A DNA stretch of 64,000 nucleotides. It comes from Piscinibacter sp. GTDB taxonomy: Bacteria > Pseudomonadota > Gammaproteobacteria > Burkholderiales > Burkholderiaceae_C. The notes beneath the pieces were generated by a model. It worked only from the letters and a program-made list of their open reading frames with translations, was not told the DNA's origin and searched no databases. The DNA is taken from the NCBI GenBank assembly GCA_016706565.1, contig JADJJI010000011.1, positions 704,183 to 768,182 of the forward strand, written 5' to 3'. This document shows positions 55,221 to 63,859 of the stretch, piece by piece (positions within the stretch are counted from its first letter, which is position 1; each line of letters opens with the position of its first letter). Both the position numbers and the translations under genes were made by a program.

Positions 55221-55997
55221 ATGAAGCTGCTCGTCACCCGTCCCGCCGCACAGGCGGCCGAGTGGGTGGGCTGGCTGCGCGAGCGGGGCATCGAGGCGCT
55301 GCCGCTGCCGCTGATCGGCATCTTCGCGCCGCCCGACGAAGCGCCCGTGCGCCAAGCCTGGGCCTCGCTGGTCTCGTGCCGCCTCGTCGTCTTCGTCAGC
55401 CCGAACGCCGCCGAACAGTTCTTCGCGCTGCGTCCGGCGGGCATCGCCTGGCCGGAAGGGACGCTGGCCGGCTCGCCCGGGCCGGGCACCAGCCGGGTAC
55501 TGCGGGCCCTGGGCGTGCCGGCCACCCGCATCGTGGAGCCGGCAGCCGACGCGGCACAGTTCGACTCCGAGTCCCTCTGGCGGCAACTGGCCCTTCGCGA
55601 CTGGCCAGGTGCCCGCGTGCTGATCGTGCGCGGCGAGAGCGGCCGGGACTGGCTGGCCGACACGCTGCGCGAGCACGGCGCGATCATCGATTTCGTCACC
55701 GCGTACCAGCGCGGAGAACCCTCGCTGGACGAGGCCGAACGCGCCCTTCTGAGCGAGGCCTTGGCGCATCCGCAGGCGCACGCCTGGCTGTTCAGCAGCT
55801 CCGAGTCCATCGCGCACCTGCAGTCGCTGGCCCCGCACGCGCACTGGCAGGCGGCGCGGGCGCTGGCCACGCACCCGCGCATCGCGCAGCGGGCGCGCGA
55901 GGCCGGCTTCGGCCAGGTACACGAATGCCGCCCGTCCGTCGACGCCGTGGTGGCCTGCCTACAATCGATCGGGAATCCACCGACCCCCACGACGTGA
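55221..55997 (+). CDS. hemD: Uroporphyrinogen-III synthase HemD
   Basis: This 258-residue enzyme closes hydroxymethylbilane to uroporphyrinogen III. HemD proteins vary strongly in sequence. The start MKLLVTRPAAQAAEWVGWL and the central LIVRGESGRDWLADTLREHGAIIDFVTAYQR are typical, as is AWLFSSSESIAHLQ. It overlaps the hemX start (GTGA). Confidence 0.92.
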   Translation: MKLLVTRPAAQAAEWVGWLRERGIEALPLPLIGIFAPPDEAPVRQAWASLVSCRLVVFVSPNAAEQFFALRPAGIAWPEGTLAGSPGPGTSRVLRALGVPATRIVEPAADAAQFDSESLWRQLALRDWPGARVLIVRGESGRDWLADTLREHGAIIDFVTAYQRGEPSLDEAERALLSEALAHPQAHAWLFSSSESIAHLQSLAPHAHWQAARALATHPRIAQRAREAGFGQVHECRPSVDAVVACLQSIGNPPTPTT

Positions 55998-57115
55998 GCG
56001 ACGTTGCACCCACCCCCGAATCGCGCGACGACAGCCCGCCGCCGGGTGCCGTTGTGCCCGCCGCGCCGGTCGCGGCGCCGCCGGCGACGCGCTGGTGGGC
56101 CGCCATCGCGGCTTTGCTGCTCGTGCTGGGTGTGCTCGCCCTGGCGCTCGCCTGGAAGACCGACCAGCGTGTCGCGAGCCTCGAGCAGGAGCTCGTCAAG
56201 CGCCAGCAGGACAGCGCCCGCCAGGCCGTCGAGGCGCAGATGCTGGCCAAGCAGGCCCACGAGGGCATGGGCGCCGCAGCTGCCAAGGTGGCGCTGCTCG
56301 AGGCGCGCGTCGCCGAGGTGGCGCTGCAGCGCACGCAGCTCGAGGACCTGATCCAGTCGCTCTCGCGTTCGCGCGACGAGAACCTGCTCGTCGACATCGA
56401 AGCGGCCATCCGCATGGCCCAGCAGCAAGGCGCGATCACCGGCAGCACCGAGCCGCTGGTGCTGGTGCTGCGGCAAAGCGATGAACGCCTGGCGCGCTAC
56501 AGCCAGCCTCGGCTGGAAGGCGTGCGACGCGCGATCGCTCGCGACCTGGACCGCGTCAAGTCGATCGGCGCCACCGACGTGGCCAGCCTCACCATCAAGC
56601 TCGACGAGGCCATGCGCATGGTCGACGATCTGCCGATGCTCGCGGTGGCCGAGCCGCGGCGCGAGCCGCAGCGCCCCGCCGCACCGGCCAGTGCGGCGCG
56701 CGCTGCGGCGGCCGCATCTGCGCAGGCCTGGACCTTGCCCGCCGCCTGGGGCGAGGCGTGGAGCGGCGTGTCCTCGCGCGTGTGGGCCGAGATCCGCTCG
56801 CTGGTGCGCGTGACGCCGGTCGCCCATCCCGACGCCGCGCTGCTGGCTCCCGAGCAGGCCTTCTTCGTGCGCGAGAACCTGAAGCTCCGGCTGCTCAACG
56901 CACGGCTGGCGCTGCTCAGCCGGCAGTTCGCAGCCGCTCAGGCCGATCTGCTGAGCGCCCAGGCCATGATTGACCGCTACTTCGATCGCGGCTCGCGCCG
57001 GGCCACCGCGGCCAGCGAGCTGATGAAGCAGGTGGCACAGCAGTCTCGCCAGATCGTGCTGCCGCGGCCGGACGACACGCTCGCTGCGCTGACCGCCGCC
57101 GCTGCGGGCCGCTAA
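55994..57115 (+). CDS. hemX: HemX-like membrane protein (uroporphyrinogen-III C-methyltransferase-related)
   Basis: This 373-residue protein has a cytoplasmic N-terminus, one membrane segment at about 34-54 (WWAAIAALLLVLGVLALALAW), then a long coiled-coil part with QRVASLEQELVKRQQDSARQAVEAQ. HemX is found between hemD and hemY; its role is not settled. Start is a GTG at 55994 overlapping the hemD stop. It ends 17 bases before hemY. Confidence 0.88.
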   Translation: MSDVAPTPESRDDSPPPGAVVPAAPVAAPPATRWWAAIAALLLVLGVLALALAWKTDQRVASLEQELVKRQQDSARQAVEAQMLAKQAHEGMGAAAAKVALLEARVAEVALQRTQLEDLIQSLSRSRDENLLVDIEAAIRMAQQQGAITGSTEPLVLVLRQSDERLARYSQPRLEGVRRAIARDLDRVKSIGATDVASLTIKLDEAMRMVDDLPMLAVAEPRREPQRPAAPASAARAAAAASAQAWTLPAAWGEAWSGVSSRVWAEIRSLVRVTPVAHPDAALLAPEQAFFVRENLKLRLLNARLALLSRQFAAAQADLLSAQAMIDRYFDRGSRRATAASELMKQVAQQSRQIVLPRPDDTLAALTAAAAGR

Positions 57116-57132
57116 CGAAGCCCGCATCGTCC

Positions 57133-58380
57133 ATGCGCGCGGTCATCTGGTTCGTCCTGCTCTTCGTCGTGGCGGTGGTCGCCGCCACCACGCTGGGCAC
57201 CAACGACGGGTTGGTCAGCTTCTACTGGGCCGGCCAGCGGCTGGACCTGTCGCTCAACCTGTTCCTGATCCTGCTGGCGGGCACCTGCTTCGTGCTGATC
57301 ACGGTCTTCAACGCGATCAGCGCGCTGATCGGCCTGCCCCAGCGGGCGCGCGAATGGCGCGTGGCGCGGCGCGACCGCACGGCGCAGGCTTCGCTGCGTG
57401 AAGCGCTGGCGCAGTACTTCGGCGGCCGCTACAGCCGGGCGCAGAAGGCCGCCTTGCGCGCGCTGGCAATCCAGGGCGACACGCCCGAGCTCGCGCAGGA
57501 CAACGAATTCACCGTGCTCGGCCACCTGCTGGCCGCGGGCAGCGCCCATCGGCTGCAGGACCGTGCCGGCCGCGACCGCGCCATCCAGCGCGCGCTCGAA
57601 CTCGCACGCCACAGCGCCGCGGCGCGTTCGGCCGAAGAGGGCGCCCGTCTGCTTGCGGCCGAGTGGGCGCTCGACGACCGCGACGCGGCTCGTGCGCTCG
57701 AACTGCTCGGCGAGCTGCCCACCGGCGTGGCCAGGCGCACGCAGGCGTTGCGGCTGCGCCTGCAGGCCACGCGATTGGGCCGGCAGCCGCAGGAGGCCTT
57801 GAAGACGGCGCGGCTGCTGGCCAAGCACCAGGGCTTCTCCAAATCGGCGGCCCAGGGCCTGCTGCGCTCGCTGGCCTTCGAGTCGCTCGACACGGCCCGC
57901 GATGCCGACCAGCTGCGCCGCGTCTGGATGCAGCTCGACGGGCTCGACCGGCGTGATGCCTTCGTGGCCGCGCGCGCCGCGAGCCGGGCCGCCGGCTTCG
58001 GCGCCAGCGACGAGGCGCGCGGCTGGCTGCGGCCGTTCTGGGACCGATTGAACGAGCTGTCACCCGAGGAACGTTCAGCGATCTCGCTCGCGCTGGTGGA
58101 AGCCCTGTCCGGCCTCGGCGTCGACTGGCTTCCGCGCCTGGAGTCCGCGGCACGCGCGTATGCGCGCGAGGGGGCGATGGCCTTCGCCGTGGGCATGGCA
58201 CTGGCGGAGCGTCAGCTGTGGGGCAAGGCCGCTCGCCTGCTCGAGGAGTCGGCCGCCGACACCAGCTTGCCTGCGCCGGCGCGCCGCCAGGCCTGGCTCA
58301 GGTTGGCCCACATCGCGGCGGAGCAGGACGACGGCGCCCGCGCGGCCCGCGCCTACGAGGCAGCGGCCACGCTGGGCTGA
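57133..58380 (+). CDS. hemY: HemY-type heme biosynthesis-associated membrane protein
   Basis: This 415-residue protein has two N-terminal membrane helices (about 3-20 and 38-60: VIWFVLLFVVAVVAATTL, LFLILLAGTCFVLITVFNAI), then tetratricopeptide-like helices such as YFGGRYSRAQKAALRALAIQGD. This is the gammaproteobacterial/betaproteobacterial HemY, not protoporphyrinogen oxidase. Its exact function is unclear. It is the last of hemC-hemD-hemX-hemY. Confidence 0.9.
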   Translation: MRAVIWFVLLFVVAVVAATTLGTNDGLVSFYWAGQRLDLSLNLFLILLAGTCFVLITVFNAISALIGLPQRAREWRVARRDRTAQASLREALAQYFGGRYSRAQKAALRALAIQGDTPELAQDNEFTVLGHLLAAGSAHRLQDRAGRDRAIQRALELARHSAAARSAEEGARLLAAEWALDDRDAARALELLGELPTGVARRTQALRLRLQATRLGRQPQEALKTARLLAKHQGFSKSAAQGLLRSLAFESLDTARDADQLRRVWMQLDGLDRRDAFVAARAASRAAGFGASDEARGWLRPFWDRLNELSPEERSAISLALVEALSGLGVDWLPRLESAARAYAREGAMAFAVGMALAERQLWGKAARLLEESAADTSLPAPARRQAWLRLAHIAAEQDDGARAARAYEAAATLG

Positions 58381-58414
58381 ATCGGGCCGGAACACTGCTA
58401 TACTGCGAGGCTAC

Positions 58415-58491
58415 GCGGCTGTAGCTCAGCTGGATAGAGTACTTGGCTACGAACCAAGGGGTCGTGGGTTCGATTCCTGCCAGCCGCACCA
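58415..58491 (+). tRNA. tRNA-Arg (anticodon ACG), CCA encoded
   Basis: A complete cloverleaf of 77 bases can be drawn. The acceptor stem pairs GCGGCTG with CAGCCGC, the anticodon stem CTTGG pairs with CCAAG around the loop CTACGAA (anticodon ACG, arginine), and the T-arm has TTCGATT. CCA is encoded. A good -10 TATACT lies at 58399-58404, ten bases upstream. The sequence right after the tRNA is that of an element integrated at its 3' end, by inference. Confidence 0.95.
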
Positions 58492-58500
58492 GTAATGACG

Positions 58501-58538
58501 GGGCCTAGAAGGTGAGCGAAAGCTAACTTTCTAGGCCC
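58501..58538 (+). terminator. Hairpin after tRNA-Arg, possible terminator
   Basis: GGGCCTAGAA pairs with TTCTAGGCCC (extended stem with one mismatch) around a loop of about 18 bases, followed by TTAGTCTTCT. It could end the tRNA transcript. It lies 10 bases after the CCA. Confidence 0.5.
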
Positions 58539-58559
58539 TTAGTCTTCTGGAGCCCTCAG

Positions 58560-58580
58560 GAAGCCTACAAAAAGCCTACA
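58560..58580. repeat. Short tandem motif AAGCCTACAA beside the tRNA
   Basis: The 10-base motif AAGCCTACAA is present twice (58561-58570 and 58572-58581 or so). Short direct repeats like this near an integration site can be arm-type sites for a tyrosine integrase, but no integrase is visible here. The 241-bp stretch from the tRNA to the AlpA-type gene holds nothing else I can support. Confidence 0.3.
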
Positions 58581-58732
58581 ACGCTTTTGCTGGGATCTGG
58601 CAATGCGTGGGGCGAACCTCAGCATTCAGCAAGTCCTGTCGCAGTCAGCCGTCGGGACGCGGAAAACAGAACGCCGCCAGCGGCCCGTGGACCGGTGGCG
58701 GCGGTTCGGCGAGCGTCGGCTTCTGGCGAGGC

Positions 58733-59068
58733 TCAGTGCGCGCGCACGCGCGACGACACCCAGGTCTCGATCTCGGACTGCAGCCAGGCGACCGCTCGCG
58801 TGGACAGCTTGATCGGCACCGGGAACTGGTTCTGCGAAATGAGCTTGTAGATCGTTGACCTGGCCAGGCCAGTGATTCGCATGACCATCGGCAGGCGCAG
58901 CAGGATGGGATGGGCAGCCATGAGCTGGTCGCCTGCGCGTGCGGCCGGCGGATGGCCGCCTTGCGCCAGGTCGGCGGCAGCAAGGACGGTCCTGCCTTGC
59001 ACATCCGGCGCCAACTGGCTGGTTGCGAGCGCCGGAACGGCGGTTTGGGTGGCGGGCTTTGCGGACAT
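58733..59068 (-). CDS. AlpA-family helix-turn-helix regulator
   Basis: This 111-residue product carries the AlpA/excisionase-type domain in its second half: LRLPMVMRITGLARSTIYKLISQNQFPVPIKLSTRAVAWLQSEIETWV. AlpA regulators control integrase genes and excision of P4-type and CP4-57-like islands. The first 50 residues or so are low-complexity and longer than the usual 65-70-residue family. It starts at 59068 (MSAKPATQ). It sits beside a tRNA gene, the classic setting. No integrase is seen between it and the tRNA. Confidence 0.85.
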   Translation of the reverse strand: MSAKPATQTAVPALATSQLAPDVQGRTVLAAADLAQGGHPPAARAGDQLMAAHPILLRLPMVMRITGLARSTIYKLISQNQFPVPIKLSTRAVAWLQSEIETWVSSRVRAH

Positions 59069-59593
59069 GGCTGAATGCTCGTTCGGGCGTCTGTGCTTGA
59101 GTCTCAGCGCGCCCTGATCGCTGCAACCCGTGGAGGTCCTTTCCTTGGCCGACACGCTGACCTCCGCGCGTGCGGGCTGAATTGTTTGTTCATCGGATCG
59201 AGTCCGACCGGAGAGCCGCACAGGTCGCGGCGCCAGACACCCTGCTCAAGTGCGCTTCACAGGGGCGTCAAGGGCACACATGCCGCCGTCTACGAACGTC
59301 GATCACCATCGGGCGAAGCCGAGGCGTCAATCGAGTCATGTGGCGCGGAGCGTGTGCAGGGGAACCTGCACAGAGGGACGGTCGTGCGGTTCCTTCGCAG
59401 GTGATCCGCAGAACGGATCAAGATCAGATGCTGGCTCTGCCGTTCGGGACGGCGTCGACCGACAGTGTCGGTTCGATCTGAGGGAGGGTCACGACCTCGA
59501 ACGGCTGATCTGGCCCGGAACGGGTAGCGGTGTCAGCACCGGCCTGCTGCAGAACTTCGCCGTCGATGGCAGGCAGATTGCGACGGTCGGGTC

Positions 59594-59658
59594 CATTTGA
59601 TCGGCGCCGTCGTTCGTCGTCAAGCAATGCAGATCATCGAACCTGCTTCGATCAAATG
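59594..59658. repeat. 10-bp inverted repeat CATTTGATCG with 45-bp spacer
   Basis: The arms are CATTTGATCG at 59594-59603 and CGATCAAATG at 59649-59658. Placed in a gene-free stretch of a decaying element, it may be an operator, a recombination site or chance. Confidence 0.35.
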
Positions 59659-59714
59659 ATCGTGCGACGACGATGCTGGTGCCGTCCACGGCGGCCTCAC
59701 CCACCTGGCTCCTA

Positions 59715-59752
59715 CGAAGAAAAGCGGCCCCACCGCGAATGCGATGGGGCCG
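59715..59752 (-). terminator. Rho-independent terminator of the methylase/helicase gene
   Basis: On the minus strand, CGGCCCCA pairs with TGGGGCCG over a 12-base loop and is followed by CTTTTCTT. It lies 11 bases after the stop at 59764. Confidence 0.75.
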
Positions 59753-59763
59753 TAGTGACAGCC

Positions 59764-61260
59764 TCAGGCTGCCAGTGATTCTTCGGATGCTTCCAGTCCC
59801 TGGGTACCGGCCTCGTCCTTGTCGAGGTCCAGTTCGGCAGCCAGTGCGCGCTGCCGTCCCAGGAGTGCAGTCAACCGTTCCTCGTGCTCGAACGGCTTGC
59901 CCAGTTCCTCGCGCAGTTCGTCCAGCCGGCGCGCTGTCGACGCGAGCTTGCGCTCGGTCTCCAGGCGCCGGTCCGGCATGGCCAGGATCGTGTCGCGCAG
60001 CGCCTGGTACAGCGCCGGCCCCGTCTGGCAGGACCGGCAGTCGTGGATGGCTTCGCCCTTCAGGTACAGGTGCACGTCGTCGAACTCGCGGCCGATGAAG
60101 ACCCAGAGCTCGAAGCTGCCGACCGCGCCCAGCAGTTCCTCCGTCGACCGGGCCGACACGCTCGCGCGCGCCATCCTGATCACCGTCCGCAGGGCATCGC
60201 CCAGGCTTTCCGGACCCCGGTGCGTCCGACCATGGACCGTGGCCACCAGATCTCCCGCGTTGAGCAGGCTGGCCGCCGCGTCGGCATCGCTCGTCAGCGC
60301 GCTGAGCAGCTTCTTGCTGCTTTCGATGCGCATCGGCAGGTGCGCCACTTCCGACTCGTTGGCATAGCGCTGGTTGCGCCACACCATGAACAGCGACGAG
60401 TAGCGCGCGATGTCGGCATCCACGCCGGCCTTCTCGATCACCTTCGGATTGCCCGAGGCAAGCGCCTTGACCTCCGCATAGCTCAGCGTCGCGAGTTCCA
60501 CGTCCTCGATGGAACGCAGGCCCTTGTCGCCGCTCATCACCTGCGCGATGAACTTCGCCTTGGTCAGCACCGTCTGCCAGCTGTAGGCGTCGAAGCTGCC
60601 CTCCGCGACGTAGCGGATGATCTCCACTTCCTCGCACTCGTTGCCTTGCCGCAGGATGCGGCCTTCCCGCTGTTCCACGTCGCAGGGGCGCCACGGGCAG
60701 TCGAGTTCATGCAGGGCGACCAGCCGCTTCTGCACGTTGGTGCCGATCCCCATCTTCTGCGTCGATCCCAGCAGAACACGAACCGAGCCTTCGCGGACCC
60801 GGCGAAACAGCCTTGCCTTCTGGGCATCCGCTTCAGCGTCGTGGATGAACGCGATCTCGTCGGCGGGCAGGCCCTGTGCGACGAGGTGATCCCGAAGGTC
60901 CTCGTAGACGCTGAATTCCCTGCCGCCCTTCGGCGTCGACAGATCGCAGAACACGAGCTGGGCACACTTGCTGCCCGCTGTTCGCTGCCAGATCTCATGC
61001 ACCTCGTGGGCACACTTCACCACCTTGCCTTCGGGATCGGCCAGGGCGGTCGCGTCGACGAGCCTCATATCCAGTGCAGCCTTGCGGCCGTCATTGGTGA
61101 TGCTCAGCATGTTGTCCACTCGCGGATCGATGCGCTCAGTCCTGAGCCGCTCCGCCCGGCGCACCAGCGATTGCACATACGCCTTGAGGGCGCTGCTCGG
61201 CCGGCAGGTCACCGTCCGGGGCTTCTGGCCCCTCAGGTCCGGCACCGGCAGATTCAGCAT
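59764..61260 (-). pseudogene. N12-class DNA methylase/helicase remnant, C-terminal helicase part
   Basis: This 498-residue piece holds the second helicase half: VLLGSTQKMGIGTNVQKRLVALHELDCPWRPCDVEQREGRILRQGNEC, where the QREGRILRQG motif is a clear motif VI. The last 200 residues are helical. It should join the next piece upstream (61254-62945). The reading DIRT-AEMLNLPVPDLRG is broken near 61265-61268, where inserting one base into ACGCGGAG restores the frame. The parent protein is a large DEAD/DEAH helicase-methylase (COG4646-like, N12 class) common on plasmids and integrative elements, possibly acting in antirestriction or element maintenance. Confidence 0.8.
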
Positions 61261-62945
61261 CTCCGCGTGCGGATGTCGGCCAGCTCGCAGAACACACCCA
61301 TCAGGTCCGGCACGTTGATGAACCGCGCGAACCGCGTGTTCAGGCGGTAGCCGCTGCCGTCGGGTGCGATCTCGAGCGCCGTGACGGTCTCGCCGAAAGT
61401 GGCGGCCCAGGCGTCGAATTGTTCCAGCCCGAGTGCCTCCAGCGTGTTGGGCTGCAGGTAGCGCTGGAAGGTGTGGATCTCTGCCATGCTGTTGGCCACC
61501 GGCGTCGCGGTGGACAGGACCACGCCCCGATGCTGGCCCCGGTAGAGGCTCATCGTGTGGCGCGTCTTCAGGTACAGGTCGAACGCCCGCTGTGAGTTGG
61601 CGAGCGGCAGTCCTGCGATCCGCGCCATCTTCGTGTGGCGCCAGAGGTTCTTGGCGAGGTGGGCCTCGTCGTAGAGCACCCAGTCGATGCCGAGCGACTC
61701 CCAGCTCAGGAAGTCGTCCCTTCTCTTCTCGTTCGCCAGGCGGTCGAGGCGCACCTTCCAGGCCTTCTTCATCCGCTCCAGCTGCTTCACGATCCGGTTG
61801 GACCGATCGTCGGACCTCGATATGCGGACGGCCATCTCCAGGTCGTGGATGATGGCCTTGATGTGCCGTGTGGTGTAGGCCACGGACATCCCGAGCATTT
61901 CGAAGGTCGAGTGCGTCATCACGATGGCATCCCAGTCGCCGGTGGCGATGCGGGAGACGAACTCGCGCCGGCGGTCGCCGGCCAGATCGTCCTTCGTGGC
62001 CATCAGGACCGCTGCGCAGGGGTACAGGCGCACGAACTCGGCCGTGTACTGCTCCAGCATGTGGTTCGGCACGATGTGGGCCGGCTTGGCTGCCAACCCC
62101 AACCGCCGCAGTTCCATGCTGGCGGCCACCATGACGGCGGTCTTGCCCGCACCCACCGCGTGGAACAGCCCGGTGTTGCCGGACTGCACGATGCGCCAGA
62201 TGGCGTTGCGCTGGTGGGCATGCAGTTCGAAGCAGCGGGAGAACCCCGGCAGCTTCAGGTGCGAGCCGTCGAATTCACGCGGGCGCGAGCAGTTGAACAG
62301 GTCGTTGTAGATCCTGCACAGCCTCTCGCGGCGCTCCGGGTCCTCGTAGGCCCAGGCCGCAAAGCGTTCCTTCAGCAGGCCCAGCTTCTCGCGCGCCGCC
62401 ACCGTCTCCGGCTTGTTGACGACGTAGGTGTCGCGGTCGGGATGCGGGTCGCGGACCGTCGGCGTCTGCACGTTGAGCGCGCACAGCACCAGCTCGATCG
62501 CGTTCATCCGGGCCGTGCCGAACTCCTGCGAGCACGTCACGTTCCCCTGGGCTTCGTACTTGTTGACCTGGACCGACCAGGTGCCGGCCTTGGCCAGGTA
62601 CTGCACGGCGGCGCCGCGGAGTTTGAGGACCTCCCTGATGAAGGCCTCGACGGTTTCCGCCGGGATCCACACCGCGCCGAGCCTGGGCTCGATGGAGGCG
62701 GGTGGAAGGTCCTCCGGGATCACCCGTTCGAGCGCCCGGACATTCGACTCATATGCCACGCCGGCCGCCAGCGCCGCGTGCAGCTTGCGCTTCACGTTGC
62801 CCGACAGGTAGGCGTCGGCTGTTTCATGGTCGCCGGTTTCGGGATTCCGGTAGATCAGGCCGCGATCCTCCAGGTCGCGGGCCACTGCATGCGCATCGGC
62901 CTGCAGCAGTTCAGCCATGTAGGCCAGATCGACGCGCCCCGCCAT
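61254..62945 (-). pseudogene. N12-class DNA methylase/helicase remnant, N-terminal helicase part
   Basis: This 563-residue piece carries the first helicase half. The Walker A region is HAVGAGKTAVMVAASMEL (HAHQRNAIWRIVQSGNTGLF before it). The DEAH box is in IDWVLYDEAHLAKNL. It also has VLSTATPVANSMAEIHT as motif III-like. The N-terminal MAGRVDLAYMAELLQADAHAVARDLEDRGL looks like the linker between the methylase and helicase. The frame is broken against the piece upstream at a run of Cs (62937-62940): one extra base joins QWRG-RVDLAYMAEL. Confidence 0.8.
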
Positions 62946-63859
62946 TGCGTGGAGTGCGCCAGCGCTTCGTCGGGCTCCGCGGCCCGGACCGGTTCGACGA
63001 CACGGCTGACCGTGCGCCGGTGAAAGATGTCCGCCTTGGTCGCCGCTTCCTCCTCTTCGTCGTAGTGCTCCAGCGACAGCAGGAGCGGATAGTCGGGATC
63101 CCGCCGGAAGGCGAGGGCGTTGGCACGGCTCGTGACGCAGCCGTGCTTGGCGACGAACCTGTCGTAGCTGCCGTTGAGGCCGCGCCGCAGGTCCGCCAGC
63201 GCGTTGTCGCTCACGTCGTCCAGTTGGGCGGCCAGGAGCTTGCGCGCGCGGTCACGGATGTCGCACATGCCAGCGATGCGCTGGCGCACGGTGGCGTTCG
63301 TCCTGTCGTGGACGTCGACGAGTTCACCCTGCTGTGCGATGTGGATGCGCCCGCCGTGCAGCACGTGGCTGCCCGGGCGTGCGCCCTCTGGTGCGGCGAC
63401 CGTGGTCGCCGGAGCGCTCGGTGCTGCTGAGGCCACCGGCAGCGGCACATAGACACCGCTCGGGATCAGGCCGGCTGCCTGCTGCAGTGCTGCGCCGAGG
63501 TCGCCGTCGAGGACGGCGGTGGGCACCGGCGTGTAGCCACGGGTCACCTTGTCGATGAGGCCGAGCACGTTGCGCGGGTTGGCCGCGTACCAGGCGTTGA
63601 TCTGCATGTACTTGTCCTGGCAGCGCGGATCGCGCAACTCGTCGGGGACGAAGTCGAGGTCGACCCACTCCGTGCTGCCCGACTCGCCGGGCTGGCCTCT
63701 TCGCAGCATCACGATGTCGGACTGCACGTCGGTGCTCGCCAGCCGCTTGAAGGCCCCTTGCGGCAGGCGGACGGCGCCGACCAGGTCAGCCTGCGACGCC
63801 GCATGGGCCGGGCCGATTCGTCGCGCTGGTCGAGGAACCAGGCCGACGTGATGAGACAC
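62855..63859 (-). pseudogene. N12-class DNA methylase/helicase remnant, middle linker part
   Basis: This piece reads in frame as AHAASQADLVGAVRLPQGAFKRLASTDVQSDIVMLRRGQPG (about residues 19-60) to VSRVVEPVRAAEPDEALAHSTQWRG near 62940. The first 18 residues and the last 28 or so are out-of-frame tails. The stretch AFKRLASTDVQSDIVMLRR is typical of the methylase target-recognition side in this family. The break at about 63806-63813 (one base missing in a GGCC/GGG run) separates it from the methylase motif piece. Confidence 0.72.

Larger units (their letters stand above)
59069..59763. other. Gene-poor stretch inside the integrated element
   Basis: About 695 bases between the AlpA-type gene and the methylase/helicase remnant hold no gene I can support. 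Base composition is slightly less GC-rich and less codon-like than the flanks. A 10-bp perfect inverted repeat CATTTGATCG (59594-59603) and CGATCAAATG (59649-59658) lies near the right end, with a 45-bp spacer. A minus-strand terminator follows at 59715-59752. Confidence 0.4.

Noticed and set aside
58587-58858. Short open frames after tRNA-Arg on the plus strand
   Set aside because: They overlap one another and the AlpA-type gene, lack ribosome sites and resemble no integrase or known protein.
59424-59627. A 67-codon minus-strand frame in the gene-free stretch
   Set aside because: It has no clear ribosome site, no family match, and an arginine/proline-rich composition typical of chance frames.
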